Below are positions 56,345 to 64,000 of a stretch of DNA of 64,000 bases, piece after piece; position 1 is the first letter of the stretch; the number at the start of each line of letters is the position of its first letter. This stretch comes from JAJEDW01 sp963555775 (lineage in GTDB: Bacteria > Acidobacteriota > Terriglobia > 20CM-2-55-15). Location: assembly GCA_963555775.3 (NCBI GenBank), contig CAUVWY020000009.1:930001-994000 (forward strand), given 5' to 3'. The position numbers and the translations under genes were made by a program. Under the pieces are notes generated by a model. That model ran no database searches and had not been told where the DNA came from. It worked only from the letters and a program-made list of their open reading frames with translations.

Positions 56345-56421
56345 GCTTCCGGGGAGGCTATCAGGGGTGGGTCCCTTTTCCTCGATCAGAGCCCCGTTTG
56401 GTGGGTCCCTTTTACGTTATC

Positions 56422-56656
56422 GAAATCAATCAGCGGACGGTGGAATCAAGCATAACCGCCTGCCATGATTCGGTTGAGATAGGCATGCACGAGATCGGCC
56501 TTGCCCTCGCGCCGGATGAAGCGCGCAATGGCCTGAAGGTCTCCGAAGGAACTGGAAGTAGGCGTAGACCATGGGTGGGAACGGCACGCTTGGCTTGGCT
56601 CGGAAGGAGTTGATCGGAAGCGTGTTGAGTTCTTCCGGGAAACCAGCGGGTCCGCT
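56422..56656 (-). other. Remnant of an unidentified small gene beside the IS21
   Basis: Minus-strand codons include INSFRAKPSVPFPPMVYAYF and, one frame over, GDLQAIARFIRREGKADLVH, which ends in a stop just before the IS21 border. A frameshift at about 56550 separates the two. The look is of the end of a real protein, but I do not recognise it, and there is no complete frame. Confidence 0.35.
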
Positions 56657-58951
56657 CTATGCGGAGCCGCTTGGCCGCAGCGGGCCTTCAAGTTTCTTGG
56701 CCCACTCGTGCAGGTTCTCCGGGTTGTCGACGAACTTCGATGGGTCGACGCGTTCGCAGAGCGTGCTGGCAATCTTGTGGCCCAGCGAACGGTACGCTTC
56801 GAACTGCGCTTCGCTGAAGAACTGGTCTCCCGTACTTTCGTGCGGGAATGCGGGATTCACGGCCGCGTAGGTCTTGACGTACCGATTCTCGTTTCCCAGA
56901 AGCGACGACTTGATGTAGAGCAGGTAGCCGGTCTTGTCGTCCGGATACCGAATACGGCCGAGGGCCCACCCTTTCAGGCTCTTTCCGTGGGCATCCTTCC
57001 GAAGATCCCCGACATCGATATCGATGTGGATGCCCCAGTCGATCCGGGCGAATCGGATCGCCCGCGCCAGCGAACCGAACTTGCGGTCCGGGTCCGCTTC
57101 GGCGTCGCAGGCGATGATGAACTTGCACTGGCGCCGCAGCAGTTCATAAACCCCCAGGTTTTCAAGGTGCCCGCCGTCGGTCAGGTTGACGTAATCGCTC
57201 TTGCCGTCAATCCTGCCCGTCATTTCCCTGATCAGGTAGCGGATGCCGGGCTTTTTGCGTGGCGGCCGCGGGTGGGCCCCTCGATTCGCCGGACGTACGG
57301 GGCAGGTATCCGGATTCCGCAACCAGTAACCCAACCGGACGTTCAGCATCGTCAACAGGAAAGACAGCGAAGGAACCGTCAGCATCCCCATGTTGGGGGC
57401 GGCGGCCGCTGCCGATACGGACATGGCCGTGCCCAGGTTCAGATTGCGGTCGACCCATTCCAGGTTTGCCGTTTTGGCGTAGTGATGTCCGCCGCTGTCG
57501 GTATATCCACAAAAGCGTTTCGAAAGAACGAACACCTTGGAGTCGCGGCCATGAAGCGTGAGGTCGGGCGAACCCCGCAGGTTCATCGTTGTATTGATGA
57601 TGTGGTAAGGCCCGCGGGATTCCATTTCCGAGAGCTTCTGTTCGTTGTTGTCCTTGGTTTCCTTCGAACCCGGGATCCACGTTCTCAGGTAGGCCCGGGT
57701 CAGCCGGTCGCGATAGAAGGGCAACATCGAAGTCAGGTTGACGTTGTAGCACAGCAGGTTCCATGCAATAACCAGCCCTCCAAGAACCCACAGGCCACCC
57801 AGAATGAAAGGCGCCTGTGGACCGAATATGATCTCGATCAGCCAACTCGCGAGGTAGGAATGCACGAAGAGTAGCAACAATGGCGCAAGAAGTCCGATTG
57901 CCGCGAGGGCGATCTTGCCGGCGAGTCCGGACGCCTTCTCGGCCGCTTTTCCCGCGAAAACCACCGGCAGGATCCCGGCGACGATGCCGGCAACGGCCTT
58001 CAGGTCGGTCAGATTGTAGTCTTCCTTCAGGAGAATGACGGCCGCGGTGGCCGCCGGAATCGTCTCAATGCCGAGAACCAGGATCGGAAAGAGCGCGATC
58101 CATACCCATATTCGGCGCAGCCGTTCGCGCCCGCCTTGGTTCCGGCTCCATGTTCCCAGAGAGCCCAGCGCCAACAGAGCGACGATTCCGAAGGAGTAGG
58201 GCGTCAAGACGTAGAGGTCGAGCGGCGATGCGGCGCGCTCGATCCAATTGCCCGAAACCACGGCGACAAAGATTGCCGAGAACACCACGAACGGCAGGAC
58301 GACCGAAAGATTCGTGAGGAAGCCCCGCAACAGGAGCGCCGGTATCTGGATAACGCCGCTGAAGCCGTGAGGCGCGAGGAAATTGGAGAAGTCCCGCAGG
58401 TGGCGTAGCGGGGGCGGCTCTTCTTCGCCGGTATCGTGGTAGAAGGGAAATTCCTGCTTTGTCCAGTCGGCCGACGCGGCTTTCTGGCCTGTACCGTTGA
58501 GAAGCGAACTGAGACAGCTCCCGATATAACCGCCGCCCGAAACCGTCGACAGATAGTCCACGTTCTTCAGGATTCCGTTCCTTGCTAATGCCTGGATGAT
58601 ACCCAGGTTGAAGGTCGCCGATCGGATACCACCGCCCGACAAAGCCAGTCCGGTCAGGTTTCCAACGGCGCGCCCTTCCGCCCCTGGTCCAACGGTCCCC
58701 GCCGTTGCATCGGATTTGGGAGGCGGCCCGTAACGGCGGGTTGCGATCTCTTCCAGTTCAGCGGCGTATACGTCGTTGGAAGTGTATTTTGGAGTCATGC
58801 CGGTCCTGTCGATCGACGCCGGACCGGAGTGGGAGGAGCGAGCGGGCGAATCCATTGAGGCATGCGTCGCATCTCCATGAGCCGGATCGTTCGGCTCCTT
58901 GAATTCGCCTGATCCCTCCAGCCGATGCGGCTGAGGGTTTTCGGTGCACAC
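56657..58951 (-). CDS. Membrane-embedded patatin-like phospholipase
   Basis: The 764-residue protein starts the patatin fold with GLALSGGGIRSATFNLG (oxyanion loop, residues 101-117) and a nucleophile Ser in STVSGGGYIGS (S138). The Asp of the dyad is in YVNLTDGGHLENLG, about residue 600. Between these halves lie at least six hydrophobic segments (residues about 200-400), so the fold is split by a membrane domain. Patatins release fatty acids from lipids; a membrane-inserted form may act on inner-membrane lipids. The start is GTG 58951; an ATG at 58855 is an alternative. A 76-bp piece of this gene has a diverged copy at 60845-60920. Confidence 0.82.
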   Translation of the reverse strand: MCTENPQPHRLEGSGEFKEPNDPAHGDATHASMDSPARSSHSGPASIDRTGMTPKYTSNDVYAAELEEIATRRYGPPPKSDATAGTVGPGAEGRAVGNLTGLALSGGGIRSATFNLGIIQALARNGILKNVDYLSTVSGGGYIGSCLSSLLNGTGQKAASADWTKQEFPFYHDTGEEEPPPLRHLRDFSNFLAPHGFSGVIQIPALLLRGFLTNLSVVLPFVVFSAIFVAVVSGNWIERAASPLDLYVLTPYSFGIVALLALGSLGTWSRNQGGRERLRRIWVWIALFPILVLGIETIPAATAAVILLKEDYNLTDLKAVAGIVAGILPVVFAGKAAEKASGLAGKIALAAIGLLAPLLLLFVHSYLASWLIEIIFGPQAPFILGGLWVLGGLVIAWNLLCYNVNLTSMLPFYRDRLTRAYLRTWIPGSKETKDNNEQKLSEMESRGPYHIINTTMNLRGSPDLTLHGRDSKVFVLSKRFCGYTDSGGHHYAKTANLEWVDRNLNLGTAMSVSAAAAAPNMGMLTVPSLSFLLTMLNVRLGYWLRNPDTCPVRPANRGAHPRPPRKKPGIRYLIREMTGRIDGKSDYVNLTDGGHLENLGVYELLRRQCKFIIACDAEADPDRKFGSLARAIRFARIDWGIHIDIDVGDLRKDAHGKSLKGWALGRIRYPDDKTGYLLYIKSSLLGNENRYVKTYAAVNPAFPHESTGDQFFSEAQFEAYRSLGHKIASTLCERVDPSKFVDNPENLHEWAKKLEGPLRPSGSA

Positions 58952-59049
58952 GTTACATCGAAAACGCGCGGACCAGGAAGGAATTCAGAAGCAGGAATTC
59001 AGGAGTAGGCCTTCGGAAACGCTTTGCCGTGTTGATCAGCCACGGGCTG

Positions 59050-59796
59050 CTAAGGGCCTTCCAGTTCCTCAAAGGTCAGATTCAGGATCGGATACTCGGA
59101 CCAGTCCCGGTAGTCGAAGTGCCACCATTCGAATGGGTAGACGGTGAATCCATACTCTTCCATTGTGCTAATCAGAAGATTCCTGTGTCCCCGTTCCTCG
59201 GCGGTTATTCCCGGGTAGTCGGGATAGGAGCGCTCGGTGAATTCATCGTAGCCGCTTCCCATCGACACGGGCTCGCCCGATTCCAGACGATACAGAGTCA
59301 GGTCCACGGCCGCGCCCCTGTTGTGCCGTGACCCGGCGGCCGGGTCGGCCACAAACTGCCGCAAACTTTCGGGCGTACCCTCCCAGAACATCCAGGTCAC
59401 GTACCAGGGGCGATAGGCGTCGAAGATCGTCAATCCAAAACCTTCCTGCTGCAACTGCCTGTGAGCCAGAAGCAAGGCATCGGCCGCTGGCCGCTGGAGC
59501 CAGGCTTTGGCCTGTCGGTAGAACGGGGTCCCCATGAAGTTGTTCGTACCGGCGTAGCGAATGTCGAATCGCAGCGTCGGATCCAGGGACGCAAGGTCGA
59601 CCAGTTCGGGCTCCAGCGTCGGTCCGCTTTCAATCGGCGGAACCGCCGCGCGCGCCTCGGCTTCCAGTTGCTGGACCGGCCGTTGAGGCCGAATGCGGAA
59701 AAGACCGGCTTCTGAAGAGGCGGCGCAACCCATCGCGGCGAGTGGAAGGAGCAGCAGAATGCTCGCGAGGACATATAGACGGACGGACCGGAACAT
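59050..59796 (-). CDS. VanX/DdpX-like D-alanyl-D-alanine dipeptidase lipoprotein
   Basis: The 248-residue protein begins with a lipoprotein signal (LPLAAMGC, Cys 24). The peptidase M15D domain has FDIRYAGTNNFMG and IFDAYRPW. The zinc motif SRHNRGAAVDLTL gives H158 and D165, and FEWWHFDYR gives the catalytic Glu E223 and ligand H226. All active-site residues are present. VanX-like enzymes cut D-Ala-D-Ala; chromosomal copies recycle peptidoglycan dipeptides and do not by themselves give vancomycin resistance. ATG 59796 is chosen because it begins the signal peptide; the frame is open to 59925 without a good ribosome binding site. Confidence 0.88.
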   Translation of the reverse strand: MFRSVRLYVLASILLLLPLAAMGCAASSEAGLFRIRPQRPVQQLEAEARAAVPPIESGPTLEPELVDLASLDPTLRFDIRYAGTNNFMGTPFYRQAKAWLQRPAADALLLAHRQLQQEGFGLTIFDAYRPWYVTWMFWEGTPESLRQFVADPAAGSRHNRGAAVDLTLYRLESGEPVSMGSGYDEFTERSYPDYPGITAEERGHRNLLISTMEEYGFTVYPFEWWHFDYRDWSEYPILNLTFEELEGP

Positions 59797-60161
59797 GGAC
59801 GCTTTGATGAGTTCGCGATCGGGCGGGCGGGCCTCGGGCCGACCTCCCGAAACCTGATTGCGGTTCCGGATACGACGGTTCATACCCATGATCGTCACTA
59901 TGGCATCAACTACCGATGGCGACAATTGAAACTCTCGACGGGGGACGGGGCGGACGCGGAGTCCAACTCCTTATGGGCCGGGTGAGCGGCTTTCAGGGGA
60001 TCGCCCGGCATTTACCCTGAGAAAATGGGCCGGCTTGGGGGAACCATGAGCGGGGAAACGATTGAAATTCTGGCTATGGGTGCAGCGAATAGGCTACCCG
60101 TCCTTGCCTGCTTGCGATTCGTAAGTCAAGGTAAGAATAGAAAGGAATTGCGGGCGCGACA
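59797..60161. other. Intergenic region upstream of vapB
   Basis: This 365-bp gap lies between the dipeptidase start and the VapB start. The right end has an AAAGGAA ribosome binding site about 14 nt before the VapB ATG. I see no clear promoter pair, palindrome or gene. Confidence 0.4.
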
Positions 60162-60398
60162 ATGGCCAAATCAACGATTACGTCGAAGGGACAGACTACA
60201 CTGCCCAAATCTGTCCGGGAGGCGCTCGGCGTCCGGTCTGGAGACCGTGTGCGCTATGTCATCCTCGATAGCAACGAAGTTCGACTTATTCCTATGCGAC
60301 CCATCGCGAGACTGTTCGGCGCGTTCAAGCATGATGGTCCGACTGCAACACTGCAGGACATGGAACGCGCTGTCGCCGACGGGGCGTGCGAGGAGTGA
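60162..60398 (+). CDS. vapB: AbrB/MazE-type antitoxin (VapB)
   Basis: The 78-residue protein opens with STITSKGQTTLPKSVREALG, the swapped-hairpin AbrB DNA-binding domain. GDRVRYVILDSNEVRLIPM follows, then a helical C-terminus that would wrap the toxin. It pairs with the PIN-domain gene that starts inside its stop (GTGA). The gene is intact, but its partner is frameshifted. Confidence 0.9.
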   Translation: MAKSTITSKGQTTLPKSVREALGVRSGDRVRYVILDSNEVRLIPMRPIARLFGAFKHDGPTATLQDMERAVADGACEE

Positions 60399-60801
60399 TC
60401 GCGCTCGATACAAACTCCTGGTCCGATATTTGTTGGACGACGACGCGCAGCAGGCAGAAGCGGCCCGGGTACTGTTGGCTGGACTAACGGCTGAAAGTCC
60501 CGGCTTTGTTTGTCGTGAAGTGGCAGTCGAGCTTGCCTGGGTGCTCCAACGGGCTTGCGGGTTTTCCGGCGACCGGATTGCGGCGGTGCCGAAGGAATTG
60601 ATTGCCACCGAGGAACTCGAGTTCGAGGCGGTCGATGATGTCGCCCGCGCTGCCTTTAGCTACCGGCGAGGCGCTGCCGGTTTTTCGGACCTGATGATTG
60701 CGGCTGCCGCGAAGCGGCGCGGCGCGAACCCCCTCTACACCTTCGACCGGCGAGCGGCGCAGCTTGAAGGAGCGGTGCTGTTAGAGGAAACGGCCCAATG
60801 A
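60395..60801 (+). pseudogene. vapC: VapC PIN-domain toxin with an early 1-nt deletion
   Basis: GTG 60395 starts VIALDTN, the first acidic PIN motif, but the frame then reads SWSDICW. One base is missing after AAC at about 60412: one frame over the protein continues as LVRYLLDDDAQQAEAARVLL, VCREVAVELAWVLQRA, AGFSDLMIAAAAKRR and NPLYTFDRRAAQ. All four PIN acidic residues would be present in a protein of about 135 residues. As read, the toxin is truncated. Its end overlaps the next ATG by 4 nt. Confidence 0.82.
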
Positions 60802-61067
60802 GCACACACCCAAGGCAGGGCACTGTCGATACGTCGGCCATTAGACACCACGAACGGCAGAACGACCGAAAGATTCGTGGCGAAACCCCGCAACAGGAGC
60901 GCCGGCATCTGGAAAACGCGGATAAGGCCATCCAGAAGCACGAAACGATGGCACTCAACCGGCGTGATGCCGAGCGTTTCTTCGATGCCATCATCAATCC
61001 GCCGGCCCTGAACGACAAACTCCGCACGGCCATGGATGAACATGGAAAACGCGTTGCCTCGCGATGA
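60798..61067 (+). pseudogene. TacA-like (DUF1778) antitoxin with its N-terminus replaced
   Basis: The C-terminal half (KAIQKHETMALNRRDAERFF, then NPPALNDKLRTAMDEHGKR) is a typical DUF1778 toxin-neutralising tail. The N-terminal ribbon-helix-helix expected in this family is missing. Its place is taken by 76 bp (60845-60920) that are about 91 percent identical to a stretch of the patatin gene at 58282-58357, read antisense. The chimeric frame is open, so a protein of 89 residues could be made, but it should not bind the operator. The stop overlaps the GNAT toxin ATG. Confidence 0.75.
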
Positions 61068-61570
61068 CAGACCTGGACGCGCTTGCTATAGGGCCGCTCG
61101 GGAAGAAACATGATCGAGCGGCTTTCTCTTGTGGCCTTTCAGAATTGGATCGCTACCTGGCGCGGCAGGCTGGAAAGAATGTTCGACGGCGTATCGCCAG
61201 GGTGTTTGTCTGCACTGCCGAGGGTACCGATGCCGTCCTTGGCTTCTAGACGCTGAGCTCCCTGGCGATAGACCTGAGTTCTCTACCCGAAAAGCTGTCT
61301 CGAAAGCTACCCCGGCATCCGGTGCCCTGCGCCCTTATCGGTCGACTTGCTATCGACCAGTCGGTACGGGGGCACGGCTTGGGTCGCATGCTTCTCGTCG
61401 ATGCGATCAAGCGAACCATCAGCGCCAATGGCGTTTTGGCAATCCACGCCGTGATCATAGACGCCAAAAAAATAATGCGGCGAAACAGTTCGATGAGGGG
61501 TTTGGTTTCGCCCCCATGCAGGACGACCCCATGCGGCCTTTTTTACCGCTCGGCTCGGTCCATCTTCAGG
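61064..61570 (+). pseudogene. TacT-like GNAT toxin with a nonsense codon and a frameshift
   Basis: ATG 61064 starts a GNAT acetyltransferase toxin (IGPLGKKHDRAAFSCGLSEL, then DRYLARQAGKNVRRRIARVF). The frame meets TAG at 61247, but the same frame continues with ALIGRLAIDQSVRGHGLGRM, the acetyl-CoA-binding motif. A run of seven A near 61467 shifts the frame; one frame over reads NNAAKQFDEGFGFAPMQDDP and FLPLGSV, the usual C-terminus. The toxin is dead unless both changes are errors. An IS3 remnant follows at once. Confidence 0.78.
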
Positions 61571-61690
61571 ATCCTGTTTCATCCAGGTATAAAAACCACT
61601 GCGCTGCACCCGAAGTACGCGCCACATCGTTCGAACCCAAAACTCCGTTCGATGATCGCGAACGAATGCGTACCTTACCCGGATGCTTTA
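61555..61690 (-). mobile_element. IS3-family OrfB 5' remnant
   Basis: Minus-strand codons read RDHRTEFWVRTMWRVLRVQR then SGFYTWMKQDPEDG, the start of IS3 OrfB proteins (HR-x-RxMCRVLGVSRSGFYAW pattern). Only about 45 residues remain and no integrase core is present. The remnant adjoins the broken TacT gene. Confidence 0.65.
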
Positions 61691-61739
61691 GAAAAGTGCA
61701 AGGTGGTCATCGTTGGCCGGGTTTGAAGTGACCACTGAG

Positions 61740-62229
61740 GCAAAGGTTCTTGCCAATCCGGAAATCGAGGCATGGGTTGCGACGAAGAAGTCTGTTCTAA
61801 TGCGGTCCACAGAAACCACCGTACTTGGGGGACATTGTTGTTATTCACGACTTATCCGACACACCTTGATGAATCGCCGGGTGGCCCGCAACCCCTTGGC
61901 CTGAAACAAATGCAATCAACCATTTTTCCGGCTGGGCTCACAATCAATGACTGACCTTCAAAATATCGAAGAGCTAAAGCGGGCTTGCGTGGTGTCGTCT
62001 TACGCTGGGATTAAAACAGCAAGAACCGTGCAGGCTCGGTTTTTGCTTCGCAGCGAGGCCGGAGAATCATGATGCTTGGAAGGTTGTGGGGCGCGTGTTC
62101 GGACGTCGGAATACGCACCGAGAGAAGTGATCGTCAAACGTCTAGGACGACATCGTCTGGCCGCAGGCACTTCACCGCTCTCGGTGTCGACCATGACGTG
62201 GTCACTTCGCTTTCGGCGGTAAACATGTG
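61740..62229. other. Region without a supported gene
   Basis: About 490 bp hold only short open frames without family likeness. Two 11-bp inverted copies of GAAGTGACCAC (61725-61735 and 62198-62208) frame the region, but they could be chance. I see no RNA gene or terminator. Confidence 0.35.
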
Positions 62230-62469
62230 ATGGCGGACTTCCGTTTCGATGAGGGCAAGAGTTTCGCGGAATACTGCGAGGTGTTTCTTGAAACGCTCAA
62301 ATCCGACGATCCCGAAATGGCCGCCATCCTGGCCGACAACTGGGATGCGCTGGTCGCGATCGTCCGGGCGGGGGCCAGGGACTCGAGGGCGCGCGGCGAA
62401 TTCAACTCCAGGGTCGCGTCGGCGCTGGACGCTCTCGTTAAACCGGCTGAGCCGAAGGACGGTGCATGA
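62230..62469 (+). CDS. Small acidic helical protein upstream of an SMC-like ATPase
   Basis: The 79-residue protein (MADFRFDEGKSFAEYCEVFL start) is acidic, predicted helical and has no recognised domain. Its stop overlaps the start of the ATPase gene (ATGA), so the two are coupled and probably function together. GTG 62227 is an alternative start one codon earlier. It could be a partner subunit or small regulator of a multi-gene ATPase system, which is inference. Confidence 0.6.
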   Translation: MADFRFDEGKSFAEYCEVFLETLKSDDPEMAAILADNWDALVAIVRAGARDSRARGEFNSRVASALDALVKPAEPKDGA

Positions 62470-64000
62470 TGCGGCGCTACTTCCTCACAAGGCTGGCTGT
62501 TGAGGGGTTCCGCGGCGTCAACAATGAGAACGACCCGCTCGATATCAGCTTCGAGCCGAATTCCGTCAACTCTGTGTTTGCCGTCAACGGCATCGGGAAG
62601 AGCTCGATATTCGAAGCCCTGTGCTACGCAATCCACGGGACCATCCCGAAGCTCCAACTTCTCCCGGCGCAGGAACGACCGCAGGACTACTACTGTAACC
62701 GCTTCCATTCAAGGAACACCGCCTCCATTCTCGTGGAGTTCCGCCCCGACGACCGCACAGACCCTGTTTCCATCCGGATTGACCGCGACGGGGGCGGCAA
62801 CCGCACGGTCACCAGCCCGAGCGGACATTCCGATCCCGAAGGGTTCCTCGCGACGCTCAAGGAGGCGTTCGCGCTTCTCGATTACAGGACGTTCGCCCGC
62901 TTTATCGAGGAGTCACCCCTGGAGCGAGGCCGGACGTTTTCGGCTCTGCTTGGGCTCGCCGAGTATTCCGACTGTCGGCAGGCGTTACAGGCCGCGTCTG
63001 ACTCGCGCGCACTGAATACGGACCTTGAGATCAAGGTTTTGGGCACGGCGGTCGATGCCGTGCAAAAAGCGGCGCAGCAGGCTCTTATCACCCTGAGATC
63101 GAGTTATGAGAACGTCACCGGCAAGCCTCTTGAAGACATAGACAGGCTTGATGAATGTGTCGTCGAAGTCACCGCTGCACTGGGCGATGTAGAGCTTCTC
63201 AAACCGCATTTTCCCCGCAAGACCCTAAACGACATAGACTTCAACGAGATCAAGACGGCGATCAAGACGGCCGAAGGGGGAGAGAAGCGGCGTGAGCTGG
63301 GGAAGATCATCGAGTCTATCGCCGCTCTTGAAGCGCTTGCCGTTCACGATCTCGCCGCTATAGCGACCGAACAGCAGAAGATCGGTGCGCTGATCGACGA
63401 ACGGGACAAACTGCTCGCTTCAACCCGCGGCGACCTTTTAAAGCGCCTGTACGAGTCCGCCAGCGAGGTGATCTCAGACGGCAGCTGGACGGAGGACGAG
63501 AAATGCACGCTTTGCGAAAGCAAACTTTCGTCATCGATCAGCGGGCACGTTAACGAGCAATTGGCCCAGTACGCGGATGCCGCGGCCAAGATCGCGGAAA
63601 TCAGCGATTCGTGGCAGGCTTTCGCGTGGAAGAAGTGCCTCTCGGCCCACGAAACGGCAGCACCGCTCGCGGTTGAGCCACAGAATCGGCAAGTGTCCGC
63701 GCTGGATCGGAAGTTTACGTCCGGCGATTTCTCCAAAGACGATCTGACCGCAGCCGTAAAATGGACCTCCGACCTCACGGGAAAAGTCGCCGGGACTCTC
63801 AAGGTCGCGCAGGACCGAAAGGCGGTGCTTGAAATGGAACTGCCGCCATCGCTGGTGCAACTCACAGAGCAGGTCGAGTATGGGCGCCAGTTCAAGGACG
63901 CGCTGAAGCTCTACCGGAACAACCAGCAGGAAGAGGCCGCGCAGCAAGCGCGCCTCGATATTCGGGAGCGATGGAGAAAGTTCATCTCAAAAGCGACGGC
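62466..64000 (+). CDS. SMC/RecF-type ATPase with CxxC motif (C-terminus beyond window)
   Basis: The visible 511 residues start with a RecF/SMC-like N-lobe. LTRLAVEGFRGVNNENDPL leads to a Walker A FAVNGIGKSSIFEAL (K45), then DYRTFARFIEESPLERGRTF as a Q-loop-like region. A long helical stretch follows with CTLC (C347, C350) between two coiled-coil arms, as in zinc-hook ATPases such as Rad50 or RloC, though shorter. The signature motif and Walker B must lie beyond the window. Such ATPases occur in DNA repair and in many anti-phage systems; the location beside a defence island hints at the latter. Both ATG 62466 and 62469 are possible. Confidence 0.75.
   Translation, partial: MMRRYFLTRLAVEGFRGVNNENDPLDISFEPNSVNSVFAVNGIGKSSIFEALCYAIHGTIPKLQLLPAQERPQDYYCNRFHSRNTASILVEFRPDDRTDPVSIRIDRDGGGNRTVTSPSGHSDPEGFLATLKEAFALLDYRTFARFIEESPLERGRTFSALLGLAEYSDCRQALQAASDSRALNTDLEIKVLGTAVDAVQKAAQQALITLRSSYENVTGKPLEDIDRLDECVVEVTAALGDVELLKPHFPRKTLNDIDFNEIKTAIKTAEGGEKRRELGKIIESIAALEALAVHDLAAIATEQQKIGALIDERDKLLASTRGDLLKRLYESASEVISDGSWTEDEKCTLCESKLSSSISGHVNEQLAQYADAAAKIAEISDSWQAFAWKKCLSAHETAAPLAVEPQNRQVSALDRKFTSGDFSKDDLTAAVKWTSDLTGKVAGTLKVAQDRKAVLEMELPPSLVQLTEQVEYGRQFKDALKLYRNNQQEEAAQQARLDIRERWRKFISKAT

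Larger units (their letters stand above)
53789..56421 (-). mobile_element. IS21-family insertion sequence
   Basis: The element spans about 2.63 kb. It carries istA and istB with a 4-bp overlap and has the multiple terminal repeats expected of IS21. Two blocks of AAAAGGGACCCACC type lie at the left end (about 53797-53835), and two at the right end on the opposite strand (about 56363-56415). The outer ends read TGACAACGTAAAA and CGATAACGTAAAA. Exact borders and the target duplication cannot be fixed to the base. Confidence 0.8.

Noticed and set aside
61725..62208. 11-bp inverted pair framing about 480 bp as a mobile element
   Set aside because: There is no target duplication, no coding content and the pair is short enough to be chance.
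1..64000. tRNA, rRNA or CRISPR arrays
   Set aside because: I looked for cloverleaf-like T-loop sequences and for regularly spaced repeats and saw none that I could support.

Overview
The window looks like a chromosomal segment of a GC-rich Gram-negative bacterium. The evidence is several periplasmic PQQ-type proteins with signal peptides, two predicted lipoproteins with lipoboxes, a DUF6152 protein, an Abhydrolase_10-type protein and a LigM-type O-demethylase. These families are common in environmental Proteobacteria and Acidobacteriota. The sequence alone does not settle the phylum.

Positions 1-17.7 kb are ordinary metabolic and envelope genes. They include an AMP-dependent (aryl-)CoA ligase cut by the window edge, a GT2 glycosyltransferase with a membrane partner, a two-gene DUF6152 operon, DoxX and a PQQ alcohol dehydrogenase with a lanthanide-type D-x-D motif. 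These are followed by an amidohydrolase lipoprotein, a PLP decarboxylase, a secreted alpha/beta hydrolase, a PQQ-like beta-propeller, an aldehyde dehydrogenase and a LigM-like demethylase. A convergent terminator separates the last two.

Positions 17.8-21.6 kb form a transition zone. It holds a 124-bp MITE, a frameshifted SDR gene, an AbiE toxin-antitoxin pair whose toxin gene is frameshifted, and a HigA-like antitoxin with a palindromic operator.

Positions 22.0-52.7 kb are one Dpd island, the known 7-deazaguanine DNA modification/restriction system. A plus-strand arm carries dpdC, a broken dpdB copy, dpdA, a second intact dpdB, queC, a three-domain queD and queE. It makes preQ0 and puts a 7-deazaguanine into DNA. 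A convergent minus-strand arm, translationally coupled almost throughout, carries dpdE-F-G-H-I-J-K-D, the restriction side. Mobile elements have hit it repeatedly. IS1380 interrupts the first dpdB, IS3 interrupts dpdG, and IS1634 plus an identical copy of the MITE interrupt dpdJ. A truncated MITE sits in dpdF, which is also frameshifted. The core modification genes therefore look intact (one dpdB copy, dpdA, dpdC, queCDE) while at least three restriction genes are broken. This suggests modification uncoupled from restriction.

Positions 52.7-62 kb are a graveyard of mobile and toxin-antitoxin DNA: an IS5-type remnant, a degenerate RES-domain gene next to an IS21 element, an IS3 remnant, a VapBC pair with a frameshifted toxin, and a TacAT pair with a chimeric antitoxin and a broken toxin. 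A membrane-embedded patatin-like protein and a VanX-like dipeptidase lipoprotein lie among them. From 62.2 kb to the end there is a small hypothetical gene and an SMC/RecF-type ATPase with a CxxC motif that runs off the window.
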